From assembly GCA_030015575.1 (NCBI GenBank), contig JASDDO010000006.1, positions 377,974,137 to 378,038,136 on the forward strand: a stretch of 64,000 bases of DNA. Reading direction: 5' to 3'. Within the stretch, counting starts at the first letter, position 1. Each line of letters begins with the position of its first letter. Below are positions 11,395 to 22,119 of this stretch, piece by piece. The position numbers and the translations under genes are program-made. Under the pieces are notes generated by a model that made no database searches, was not told the DNA's origin, and was given only the letters and a program-made list of their open reading frames with translations. This DNA comes from Agapanthus africanus (taxonomy: Eukaryota; Streptophyta; Magnoliopsida; Asparagales; Amaryllidaceae).

Positions 11395-13522
11395 TGTTAG
11401 TGTATATGCCCTAGAGGCCATTACTGTATCATACTATTTTGTATATTACTTAATGGAAGCTTGGGATATTCACCTTGTATATACAATCTTGCTCAAAATA
11501 GTAGTATGCTACTTGGTTTGTTTCTACTTCAATGTGTACATGTGTTTGTTATATCACTTATACGCATTAGTGGAGCCCTTAGGATCTTTGCTTGATTACC
11601 AGCGTTGTGATGGCAGTCACACTAGTAGGGCTGGGTAATCTATAAGCACATCCTTATGCAGGTCCCTAGTCACAGGACTATCGAGACAGGGCATCGATAC
11701 TCCGGAGTAGACTAGCGCATGCGCTTCTCATCCCAGTGTGGGAGATGGTCTGTCCCACAGCCATCAGTACGTCGTACTGGAGATAGTATGCGGGTGCTCG
11801 TTAGGTTACGAGTACACTGGATATGACTCGTCGGGAACTGACCGGTTAGTATGATACCTATCGTCAGTTATCAGTTCCCAGGTGACATGAGTACAGCCTA
11901 GTCAGCTGACTTGACACTGTCACTTCGCCTCGAGTGTGTTCCCACTGTACTTTGATTACTACCCTACCACGGCTCAAAGGAGTCGTGCAAACAGGTAGTA
12001 GTTGGGTGCAGTCCCGAAGCAGTTGGAGGCAGTAACGGTTAGACAGGATTCGTCTCTCCCGGTTTGGGGGTTGACATCGCGCTGTGTCTAGGAGAGCCAT
12101 TACACGAGTAGTCCCTGGCCAGGGCAAGCGAGATATACTGGTAGGCTTCCAGTGTTATCTCAGGGTGTTTTGGGCTTCACTCCGACACGACTTGTACCGC
12201 TATTAGGGGACAGACGTTTACCGCCCCCTAGGCCCGCCATGCGATGTATCAGACGAACAGACCGGACTGTACGGAGATTGTCACATTCAGGCTCAGTAGG
12301 AGTTCAGATGGGTTTCACCTCGTCAGTCTTCTTATCGGCATCTACCTGGGGACCGTTAGGCACATCTAGTGCCGCTTGCGGTCTGTGGTTAAACCCACTG
12401 CCAGCGTAGTGTCGAGTCTTTAGAGTCCCACACAGAAAGCTATTCGCCTTTAGGCAAAAGAGTAGAGGTCGCATGGTTTTGCGACAGGTCGCATGGTTTT
12501 GCGACAGGGTTCAGTCACATCCGTGCACTTGTGCACGTTTAGTGTCCGGACAGTTTACACTAGCGGGCTTTGGTTTAAGCCAGATCCTAGTGTACGTATT
12601 GGGATTGGTTTTATCCAGTTTGTATTCGTGTTTCTCGGAACGCGGATGCGGGTGTGTATGCACAGTTGACGGAGAGACAGAGGCAGAGGATTCTCATTAG
12701 GGTTGTTGACCTTTGACTGTTGACTATTGACTTTTTGCTCAACCCTAATGAGAATATGATATATGATTAACAATAATATTAATTAAGTATTGTGGTGACA
12801 TGGTTGTTAAGGGGTTGACTTTGTTAACTTGTTGACCGGTTGACTAGGTTGGACTAGTTGACCATCATGATGACAATGGCAATCATTTCATGGCAAAGAC
12901 TTTTCACTTGCTTGTTCTCTTGTGCAATATGAGTGCATGAAATGATATAGCCATTTTGACTTAAACCATTTACACAATACTTGATTACTATTTTTTTGAT
13001 GATGGTTTTGGATTATGAGAGCCAAGTGAGAAAAGTCTTGCTCATTCTATCATTTTTATTCTCTCTCTTGTGTTCTTGAGCTCTCATCTCCTTCCTCTTG
13101 CTCTCCCTCTCTTTAGTCTATGGTTCACTTGTCTCATGTGTTGAGAACCAAGAACCATAGAGAAAATCCCAACACACTCTTCTCTACTCACTATAGTTCA
13201 CAAGGTTTAGCAAACCAAGTGAACTAGTTTCTTCAAAGTACGAAGAAGAAGCCAAAGGTAGAAGCTTTCAGGTGGATCGATCTTCGGCGCAAGGAGACGA
13301 CGGGGTGAAGCCGATCCGGACAACCATCGAGACTTGAAGACGAAGGAGTTCAAGAAAGAAAGGTATAACCCCCTAACCGGGTAGTTAACAACTCCTAGTT
13401 AGGTTGTTAGTTAGATGTTTAACCAAGATCCGATTTTGAGTCCATGTTACCGCCTCTAGAAAATTGTTTTTCACCAAATTCCGCATGCCCGAAAGTACCG
13501 GGAGAGGTAGCATGGACTTACA
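11395..13522 (+). repeat. Copia-1 3' LTR
   Basis: This is 2128 bp, with the same ends as the 5' LTR. It differs by scattered substitutions, a short tandem duplication near 12475-12505 and a short loss in the TTGAC run, all consistent with age after insertion. Confidence 0.95.
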
Positions 13523-13527
13523 GTATG
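13523..13527. repeat. Target-site duplication GTATG, right flank of Copia-1
   Basis: This second copy of the 5-bp duplication lies directly after the 3' LTR end. Element A gag resumes here. Confidence 0.95.
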
Positions 13528-14256
13528 TACCATCATGCCCCCAGACTTGGGACGTTTGGGCTTAATGCCTTCGCAGTCTGCCGCAGCCACAGGGACTTTC
13601 TCCGGCCTCCTTTTCTTTTGAGCAGTTGAAGTTGAGGGGGGCGTCGCAGCGGGCACCCAGAAAGCTTTTTATGATTTGGCAGGATGGTTCTCTTCTTGTT
13701 GAACCATCGCCTTTTTCTGTCGGCTAGGGTGATCTTGATCAATTACTGAGTCCCGAACCTGCCGCCAGACTTTGTAGATTTTGGAGGACAGCCGCTGAGG
13801 GGACTGTTCTGGCTTTGCTTCCGCAACATTCTCCACTGATGGAGGAGATCTTTTCAGTACGGCGGTAGAAGAATTACTGTGCATCTTATTCAGCAGCTCA
13901 AAGCTGTTTCCAGTTGGAACAGCAGCATTGACTTCCACCGTTAGGGCTGGTGGAGTTAGCCCAGAGGGAGAGTTGCCCCCGGCCTTCCTTACTCGGCGCC
14001 AGTGGCGACGTCGAGCGTGTTGAGCTGTTGGGGCTAGTTCGGCGATGGGGATGGCTTTGTCTTTCCCCCTGTCCAGATGAGGCGCCGCTGGTGCCAATCT
14101 CTTGAAGACTGACGTCTTTTGAGTAGAGGTATCCAATCTGTCAAAGACAGACCTTCGAGTAGGAATGGGAGCCGGAATAGTCAGTCTTGTAAAGACCGAC
14201 TCTTTGGAAGGAGAAGCCGCCTTGACGACTTCAGGAGCAGAGATGGCTATCTTCAT
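13523..14256 (-). pseudogene. Element A gag, N-terminal part (broken)
   Basis: This is the upstream end of A's gag, on the minus strand. It contains repeated short segments of the type KESVFTRL / RRSVFDRL / KTSVFKRL, then the basic motif HARRRHWRRVRKAGGNSPSG near 13970-14025, and then RLSSKIYKVWRQVRDSVIDQ near 13735-13800. The same order is seen in B and C. The basic motif may bind RNA or act as a nuclear signal; this is inference. The part is separated from the rest of gag by Copia-1. Confidence 0.8.
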
Positions 14257-14262
14257 GGAGCT

Positions 14263-14281
14263 GGTACCACCGGGCGTGCCA
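14263..14281 (-). other. Element A primer-binding site
   Basis: On the minus strand this reads TGGCACGCCCGGTGGTACC, five bases from the LTR end. It starts with TGG, as expected for pairing with a tRNA CCA end. B (46753-46771) and C (50656-50674) have near-identical sites. The tRNA species was not identified. Confidence 0.8.
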
Positions 14282-15579
14282 GAATCTGTTTACCGCCGGA
14301 AACCGGGAAGACGGACTGTCTTGCCTGAATCGGGGGGCAGATGCTATTTGGTGCTATCCGTCCACCTCTCCGAAGATACCAAGTTGATTTATGGCACCAT
14401 GTATCGAAGGTTTAAACGGATGCGACTGATGTAGCAGACTTCGTCGGATTCCCCTTCGTTTTAGGGGTTTTTGATTGTGGGGACGCTCTTCCCTGCAGGC
14501 GCAAGCCCCTGCAGTTAATTACGCTACCGCATCGCGGTAACAACTTTCTCCTTCTCCAGATGGTCACTTCGTGTCGTGGGTGTTTGTTTTATTTTTGGTT
14601 GCCCATGGATGGTGTACGGAGACTAATTTTATGTTGTCGCCCGTAGGGCGTGGATTAGTCCAAAACCGTATTTTCTTAGATTTGGGTTTGGGGGTTTGGG
14701 TTTAAGGATACATTAGTCTCATTTAAGACTAAGATCAACTTAAACGTTTGTTAAGGATACGTTAGTCTAATTTTAGACTAAGATCAACTTAACAGGATCG
14801 TTTAGATCCAACAAGAGAGCATTTGGACTCAATTGTTTAGTTTAGGAACATTGCGGTCGATGACCAGTTTAAGAACATGGTGGACCATTACCAGTTTAAG
14901 GATATAGTGGTCCATGGGTTTAAAGGGACCCCACGGTCCGAGGTTAAGGACATCATAGTCCATGAGTTTAAGGACCCCACAGTCCAAGTTTAGAGACATC
15001 ATAGTCTATAAGATTTGCTGGTTGTCGGGACCCATCACCTCTCTGAAGACGTTGAAGGATTACAACGACATATATCAGAGGAGTGAAGAGATGTACCCTT
15101 GAACCAATATGTATTAAGTGATCTGTAGTCCAATTTGGAACTAAGATCAGTTAATTATGCTGTGAGCACATTGGCTCAGTTTAGTCTGAATTGAGGACTT
15201 ATGGCCAACTTGGGCTAAGTCCAATTAGATTCAAAATGTTGGCCCTTTGTTGGCCCATTAGACATTTGTCTGGGTTCAAGCCCACATTATTTAACAATGC
15301 TAAACAAGAGTTTGAGGGCTTTGGTAACATTTTTATCTTTGATTGAGCAATAGACATTATAAATCTGGTTTTTACCCAACTTTGAGATTCAGTCAAAGGG
15401 GAGGTTTTTGCCTCTGGAGAACTAGCCACTTTGGCTAAAAATAGTGTTAAACACTAGGAAACAACAGTGTTAAACACTGAAAATAAAACTCTCAAATTAG
15501 TGTTAAACACTAGAAGATAACAGTGTTAAACACTAGAAATAAGATTCTCAAACTAGTGTTAAACACTAAAGAAAAAAGG

Positions 15580-17190
15580 GTCACGTGAGGGCGCCCAAAG
15601 GTGGGGCCAGATCTTCTCGCTTTGTTCTGCAAATAAGTGTTAAACACTTTTTATTTTTATTTTGAGCATCACATGTTGACACGTGATGGGGATTTATGCG
15701 CTGCTCATTAAAGCACTTGCTAAGGGATCACGTGGTAACACGTGAGAGCGCCCAAAGCCTTTATTTCATTCGCTTTGATCTTCTGTGTTTTGGAGGTCAC
15801 GTGGGAGCACGTGGGGCATTGCCTCAGAGCCTTTTCCTTCTCATTTTTGGGGATCTTTTCGGGGGTCATGTGGGGACACGTAACCTTAGTTCTTTTGCAT
15901 GCATGAAGATCTCTTTATCTTTAAGAATTAAATTCTCTGTAGAGTTAAACCCTAATTTCTTTTAGAGGAATCAAATTCCCATATATGTAAAAGAATTAAA
16001 TTCTTATGTAGGGTTAAACCCTAATTTCTTTTAGGGGAATTAAAATCCCATATATGTAAAAGAATTAAATTCTTATATAGGATGAAACGCTAGTTCTGTC
16101 TTGGAGGAATTAAATTCCTATAATTTTGGGAGAATTGAATTCTCATGCATGGTTGAACCCTAATTTTATTTGGAGGAATTAAATTCTTATAATTTTGGGA
16201 GAATTAAATTCTCATATAGGGTTAAACCCTTGTTTTATCTTCGGAGAATTAAATTCTCTAAACTCAATTCCCTTTCTAAGTTTCGGATCTGCATGGCAGG
16301 ATCTCAACCCGATGAGAATTAAATTCTCAACTTATGGGGAGATATGCTCTTTGTAGATCTTCAACCAGAGGAAGAACTAAGTTCTTTTGTGCAGAAGAGT
16401 TAAACTCTTAGATTTTGAGAATTAAATTCTCTGTTTGAAGTTTTGATTCCCTTTCTTTTCTCACCTAGGGTTTTCTTTGCTGAGAATTAAATTCTCCTTT
16501 CTTTTCTCTCTGAATTTTAAAGATGCCCAAAATTCTATATCTTTCTTCTCTTCTTGGCTCCTATTTATAGGAGAAGGAAAAGAATCAATTTGTTTAGTAA
16601 ATCTCTCATTAAAAGATTTTATTTGTTTTCATAATTGATATGAGCCTTTAGATCATAAAGTGAATTTTATTCACCGTTGGATTTTAAATCCAAAGTTATT
16701 CTGTTTGTTATTTCTGGTGAGATTTTCAGGGAAATCTTTCCTTTTCTAAAATCTTTCCATAAATTGGTGATTTTTAATCACCCTTGGATCTTTAATCCAA
16801 CGGTCCCCATAATCCTTTTCCATTTGGAATGATTTAGAAGCTTTTAGAATTTAATTCTATTAAACTGTAAGGCTTTCGAAGCCAGTCACGTGCTAACACG
16901 TGACCCCCAATTGAGTCATTTTCTCAGCGTTTTATTTACGCTTCAGTTTTAACCATCATGTGTCAACATGTGACCACTGGTCACGTGTGAGCACGTGATA
17001 CGTCATTGAGGTATTTCCTTCAGCGATTTGTTTTTATTTCTGTTTTAACTATCACGTGTCAACACGTGACCATTGGTCACGTGTGAGCACGTGACCCTCA
17101 ATTGGGTCCTTCTTTAGCCATTTGTTTTTATTTCTGTTTTAACTATCACGTGTCAACACGTGACCATTGATCACGTATGAGCACGTGATA
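15580..17190. promoter_or_regulatory. CACGTG (G-box) clusters in element A LTR
   Basis: CACGTG occurs at least 15 times in two groups (15580-15820 and 16885-17190). Many occur in pairs that form larger hairpins, such as GGTCACGTG-TGAG-CACGTGACC near 17074-17096. Some pairs have decayed to CATGTG, as expected for CpG loss. G-boxes bind plant bZIP and bHLH factors. An enhancer role is inference. Confidence 0.6.
16561..16571 (-). promoter_or_regulatory. TATA box of element A LTR
   Basis: The minus strand reads CCTATAAATAG, a good plant TATA box about 900 bp into the LTR and downstream of the G-box group at 16885-17190. It lies within a perfect inverted repeat (CTCCTAT/ATAGGAG). Confidence 0.6.
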
Positions 17191-17472
17191 CCTCATCGAG
17201 GTAATTCCTGATTTTTAATCAAGAAACAGTGCATAGCATATTTGCTCATAACTTTTGATCCCGGATGAATTATGATGCCCATAATATATCAAATCGAAGG
17301 ATTTTTCGGGATGCTTTCGATACCATCAGAATTTAACAGTTCCTCCTTCAGGAGTTTATTAAAATACATGCCGGAAGATACTGGTTCGCATTTCCTTAAG
17401 CGTATCGCTGCCATTTGATACATTGGACTCTTTTGCACAGAAATTTTTGACGGGAACACCACTGTAGGGTTT

Positions 17473-19647
17473 CTTAGCACTCTCACTAGGTTTTTATAAC
17501 GTATCGGGTATGCAATTTTAAAAAATCTAGAGAGCAAAGCAAGCCAAACTTAGGATCTAACTAGAGAATTAAGGTTTAACCAAGCAAATAAACAACTTTA
17601 CTCTAAGTGAACAAAAAATACAACCTTTGTAGACCGGTCATTCACTTCTAAAGCTCCGTATAGTAGTCCCTTAGCTCCAAGTAGTGGTCTCCCGGACTCT
17701 TGTTAAGCTTCACTAGACGAAAAGAACAAGCTTGCTAAAGGATCTTCGAGGCCGAAAATGATCTACGTCGAAAAATCTCTAACTCAAGCTACCTCTTCAC
17801 TAATTGATGAACTAGTGAAGAAACAACCTATACTAAATGGCTAGTTTGGTATAAATTGGTGAAGTAGAAATTTTGCTCACTTTAGAATAATTTTCTCTCT
17901 TTCTTTTCTTCACTCACTTAAATCTAGAGAGTAAGGAAGGAGATGAAGAAAATGATCTCAAGTGATCAAGTCATAAACCATGGGTGAGAAAATATCTTAT
18001 ATAACTCATGTAGAGACTAAAACCATGGCTAAAAATAATGGTTATGTTAATAAATATCTAGAGTAAGACAAAATTAGTGGACTTAAGTCAAAACTTCTCC
18101 ATACTTCCACAAGCATCTTAGCCATGCTAATTTCCACCTAATTTTTATTTTTCCCTTAATATTTAAACACCTAAATTATTTTAAGTTAGGTATGAGTCTC
18201 ATACAGCCAAGTCCAATGTATCATTTAGCATGACACATAATAAATACATTAATATATATCACATATATATTTGTATGTATTTTGAGAAAAACATTTTCTT
18301 AAGTGAGCTAATATTAGTTAATGTATATTAATATATCAAATATATATAATTATACATTAAATTATTAAATCAACACTTGATTTAATAATCCGGCTGTATC
18401 ACATACAACCGACTAATATCATTTATATGCATGTCACATATACATATAACATATCATTGAATCAACACTTAATTCAACAATCCGGTTATATCACATATAA
18501 CCTATATCGCGAGATTGGAATACGGTATCACATACACGTACTAATCTCGGTCCCGCACATATCACATAGGTGCCCTACTTCGTTTCGCATGAGCTAGAAA
18601 AGCTCTATGTAGGACTCTAAAGACTCGTTAATACGCCGGCAGTAGATGATGATCATATCAGTCACCCATAAGCCGTCTGCGGTACTAGATGGACGTAATG
18701 ACTACCCGGGTATTGAGCGATCAGAAGATCAATAAGCAAGCTTGTCCATACTCCGGTGAATCTATTAAGTAACACTACCGTACAGTCCGGTCTCTTCGTC
18801 TGATATGTCGCATATCTAGTCTGGGGATGGTAAACGTCAGACCCCAATAACTTGATAAGTCATACCAATATGGGGCTCATAACGGGTCGAGAAACTACTG
18901 ATAACACTTACTAGTAAATCTCAGTATCATCCATGGCCAGGGACTTCCTGTTATAGCCAATCGAGCACAGCACAAGATCAACCTCCAATACCGGGAGAGA
19001 CGAAACCCCTCCTATTGCTCATTGCCTCCATATGACTCGGGACTGTACCAAAAAACCACCGTTTTGTACGCTCTCTTGAATGTGGTAAGGTGGAAATAAT
19101 AGCATAGTAGGAATCACACAAGACTCTATGACGATCTTGGATCTACAGACTAACCTGTACCAGTGTCACCAGAGAACTGCTATCTGACATTAGGTATAAT
19201 ACCATCTAGGAGTTCTAGGCGAGTCCTGTTCAGTGTACCCAGTCTCCACTGAGCACCCGTATACCATCTTTGATTTCAAACACCAATGGATATGGGATCA
19301 TCCATCGCCCATCAAATGGGTCAAGAAGCGTATACGCTAATCTATCTAGAATATCGATGCCCCGTCTCGATACACCCTCGACTAGGAACAATTAAAGGAT
19401 GGACTTATGGACTACCCTGGCCCCACTAGTATGATCTCCATCATAGTCTTGGTAGTCAAGTCCACATCCTAAGGGCTTTATCAATATGTAACAGAGAGAC
19501 AATATAAGTATACATGTTAAGATAAAGAGTAACCAGATAGCATACTATTATGTCGAGCAAGAAAGTCCTCCCTATATATGTCCAAGCATCCACTATAATA
19601 TACAATCATGTACAATAATGGCCTCTAGGGCATACATACAACTAACA
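17473..19647 (-). repeat. Copia-3: copia-type 5' LTR, rest of element displaced
   Basis: This is 2175 bp with + strand ends TGTAGGG and CTAACA. It is related along its length to the Copia-1 and Copia-2 LTRs, including the CTCTAAAGACTCG block near 18611 and the CTCTAGGGCATAC end. The four bases before it, CCAC, fit the end of a copia primer site and not the expected target duplication. It is therefore better read as the 5' LTR of an element whose body lies to the left, beyond element A, than as a solo LTR. The identity is clear; the solo-or-not question is inference. Confidence 0.75.
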
Positions 19648-21458
19648 TGTTTACAGGTATAAGATAGTTAATCTAACGTGGTTATTTGTAGTTTGGTAAA
19701 GAAGCTATTCATGTATATGAAAGTAGTCAATCTTATCCCGTGGACTATGGTAACATGTTGTACAAGGTCTTGTCATAACCCATGGGACAACGACACGTAA
19801 ATTCATGTAGGTGTCTTTTAAGTGACCTCTCGTGCCACGATATACGTTCCGTACTAATCTACTCATTTATCCCTGTGTAATGTATTGTATAGATTATATT
19901 TACAAATCTTGGCCGAAACTATGGATACAAAATGTTCAGGTTCATGTTCAGAATATAATCATGTATTCAAATAGTCATGTTGAGTTCATGTCAAGTTATA
20001 ATCATGGTCGATCAAGTCGAGTCAAGTATACAAGTTTGAGTTTGATATTGATTTTGAGTGTTCATATTCATGATCAAGTATTCGAGTTCGTGTTTGATTT
20101 TGTATTCGGGTTGAGTTTGGACTCAAATTGAGTCAGACACTTGTAATCTGATTTAACTCTTGAATTCATAGGTTCGGGAGTAATCGGCAACTGCTGCACA
20201 TGGACGGCAGGATTTGTGTCTTTTTCCAAAACAATTGCCATTGATGACTTCGTTAAGTTGTTTAACCTGAATAGGCAAGCACTCACTTTCTTCGCCTCCC
20301 TGGGGATCAAGAGAATTGATCCCGCTTAAACCTGTATTTACTAAAGTCCTTAAATATTGTTTTGTATATCTCGAGGGGGTTTTATGAAAAATATTTAATA
20401 TAGATTAAAAATAAAATCTCGAGGGTGATTTGTATTACTTAGGGTTTTCATGAACATGTATTTTAAGTATTGGGGTATTTTGCTAATAAATACTTGGATT
20501 TAACAAGTTTATGGTATTTTACTGAAAACTAGTCCTTTTTGTTAACTTGATGGTATTTTATTAACATATTTTTAATCTTTCGTTTTTAGAAAAATATAGT
20601 TTCATAATATAATGAAAATATGGATTTATAATTTTAAAAAATTAGTTTTATTTAGAAAATTCGTATTTCTTAAAAACCGTATTCTATATCCTTTCGAGAT
20701 CGAATACTCCACGAGAAATGCCACATCTCGTTCTACTATCTTCAGGATGTGTGATAATCCACACCATCTATTAGCGGGTCTCCTAACGAGAGTTGTAGAT
20801 GCATAATTATAAAGGAATACAAATATCTCTTTAAAAGAAACCCGGTTTTTAAAATATGTGGTATTTTTTGTAAAAATTATTCTTTGAACCAAATATATAT
20901 ATATATATATATATAGGCATCGTGCTATGAAACCAAAGTGTGGGTGTGGGGTAGGTTGTTACCCCATGAAGTTTTTTCTAAAGGTATTTAACAATTATCG
21001 AAAGAGGTGATATTAAAGTTCAAGATATTTTAATGAAAAAGTTCGTTATATGCGTATTGAACATGAAATTTTGGTTTCATAAAAAGAAAATAGATGTGGG
21101 TTTTGTTTTAAAAAGATATTAGGGAGATTATATGACATTTAGACATATCAAGCATGATAAAATGTTTAGAAACGAAGATTGTTACGTATTAACTTCAGTT
21201 TTGTCGATGTTTTAAAAAAAATACGAATTGATATGAAAGAAAAGGAGAGAAGAGGGACTTACAGTTTGGAAATCTTAAGAAAAGGTGAGGAAAAGAAGGA
21301 GTGTTTTCGTGGCATCGCGGGAGCTCCGGAAATGGCTTCGATTTTCGACAGAACAAGCTTGCTCGCTAACTTCACTTTACTCCACTTGCACTTAGAAACT
21401 TTTGAGAGAATTTTTGCTAGAATTTTCAGAATGGTGCTGAGCTAAAGTATGCGGTGGT

Positions 21459-21467
21459 ATTTATAGT
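21459..21467 (-). promoter_or_regulatory. TATA box of element G LTR
   Basis: The minus strand reads CTATAAATA, about 555 bp into the LTR from its U3 end. Position and sequence suit the element promoter. Confidence 0.55.
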
Positions 21468-21835
21468 GGAGAATTAGGGTTTGAAAATTAAAATTTTGGA
21501 TTAAAAAGCATTAAAATGGTGTGAATTGGTGAAATGAATAGTCTCTGTTTGATTGCAGGGAAATCAAACAGTGCAGAGGAGTTAAGAGGAGCTGAAGGGA
21601 AAAGTGTGCAAAGCACAGAGTTCATTGAGCTTATCTCAGCCGTCGGTGACGGCCAATAGAGCAATTCCGCCGGTCGATTCTCGAGCTCTGGCTCGAGATT
21701 CGAGCCACATGATTAATTCTATGTTTACTCCATTTTGCACATGTTTGATTATTTTGGACTTTTCATTTCCCCGTGTATTACACGTACAGCCTTTTAGGCT
21801 TCCAAAAATAAAAAGAAAAATCAGAAAAAAATAAT

Positions 21836-21908
21836 TGTGTCTGATGGGAATCGAACACACAGGCTACGTCTTAGCAGTGCAAAGGTTTTACCAGTAAGCT
21901 ACAAGTTG
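21836..21908 (-). other. tRNA-like stretch in G LTR
   Basis: On the minus strand there is an A-box-like TAGCTTACTGG (21891-21901) and a B-box-like TGTTCGATTCC (21848-21858) spaced as in a tRNA. The acceptor arms do not pair well and no clean anticodon arm is seen. It is a degenerate tRNA-related or chance Pol III-like sequence, not a functional tRNA gene. Confidence 0.45.
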
Positions 21909-22018
21909 TTTCTTGCATTTATTTAATAGAAATAACTTTTAACTCTTACACGGTCTGTAATACTCTTTTCTGTACATTAACAGGAAAATTTCTCTACAAA
22001 GATTTCAGAGTCATTACA

Positions 22019-22034
22019 TTCTACCCTCCTTATA
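22019..22034 (-). other. Element G polypurine tract
   Basis: The minus strand reads ATAAGGAGGGTAGAA directly before the LTR, as is common in plant Del/Tekay elements. Confidence 0.75.
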
Positions 22035-22119
22035 AAAATTTCGTTCTCGAAATTTATATTTACATAGGAACTAATTTTCAAATAGGTAAGGGTATCGTGT
22101 ATGCATATTCTCTTCTCAT

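Larger units (their letters stand above)
3245..13522 (+). mobile_element. Copia-1: Ty1/copia LTR retrotransposon, inserted in element A
   Basis: This is a 10.3-kb element with two LTRs of about 2.1 kb, an initiator-Met primer site, a 2-kb leader, one gag-pol region in copia order (gag, protease, integrase, RT, RNase H), a polypurine tract and a 5-bp target duplication. The LTRs differ by roughly 2% plus small indels on reading, which suggests about one million years at ordinary plant rates. The coding region is broken in about two places, so the copy is presumed inactive. Copia-2 and Copia-3 are relatives. The lineage within copia is not certain; the long LTRs would fit the Tork/Angela side. 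Confidence 0.95.
1..17468 (-). mobile_element. Element A: gag-only, Tat-like Ty3/gypsy element (left end outside window)
   Basis: This is a minus-strand LTR element. Its 5' LTR is at 14287-17468, its primer site is at 14263-14281, and gag starts near 14256 and continues to about 690. A repeat-rich non-coding tail fills 1-690. Copia-1 interrupts gag at 3245-13522. The gag products resemble those of B and C in the same window and carry the CHHC zinc knuckle typical of the plant Tat lineage. No protease, RT or integrase is visible in the part present, but the 3' end lies outside the window, so lack of pol is inferred from C. The copy is broken, with several breaks besides the Copia-1 insertion. 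Confidence 0.8.
14287..17468 (-). repeat. Element A 5' LTR
   Basis: The LTR is 3182 bp, with + strand ends TGTTTACC and GGGAACA. The left end is fixed by the primer site and the right end by similarity to the C LTR start. It contains no gene. It holds a run of AGTGTTAAACACT palindromes (15443-15650), an array of inverted repeats around AATTAAATT (15920-16500), hairpins such as GGTGATTTTTAATCACC near 16765, and at least 15 CACGTG sites. The first 450 bp align with the starts of the B and C LTR ends. Confidence 0.8.
19648..22018 (-). repeat. Element G 3' LTR (part)
   Basis: The right end ATTACA lies beside the polypurine tract; the left end is cut by Copia-3. It holds a TATA box, a tRNA-like stretch and an (AT)n microsatellite at about 20893-20915. 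No gene is seen; short ORFs are not conserved in the other LTR part. Confidence 0.8.

Noticed and set aside
17473-19647. Copia-3 as a solo LTR
   Set aside because: The expected TGTTT duplication is missing on the left, where CCAC fits a primer-site end; a displaced 5' LTR explains this better, though not proven.
21836-21908. Functional tRNA gene
   Set aside because: Acceptor arms do not pair and the anticodon arm is not clean; kept only as a tRNA-like stretch.
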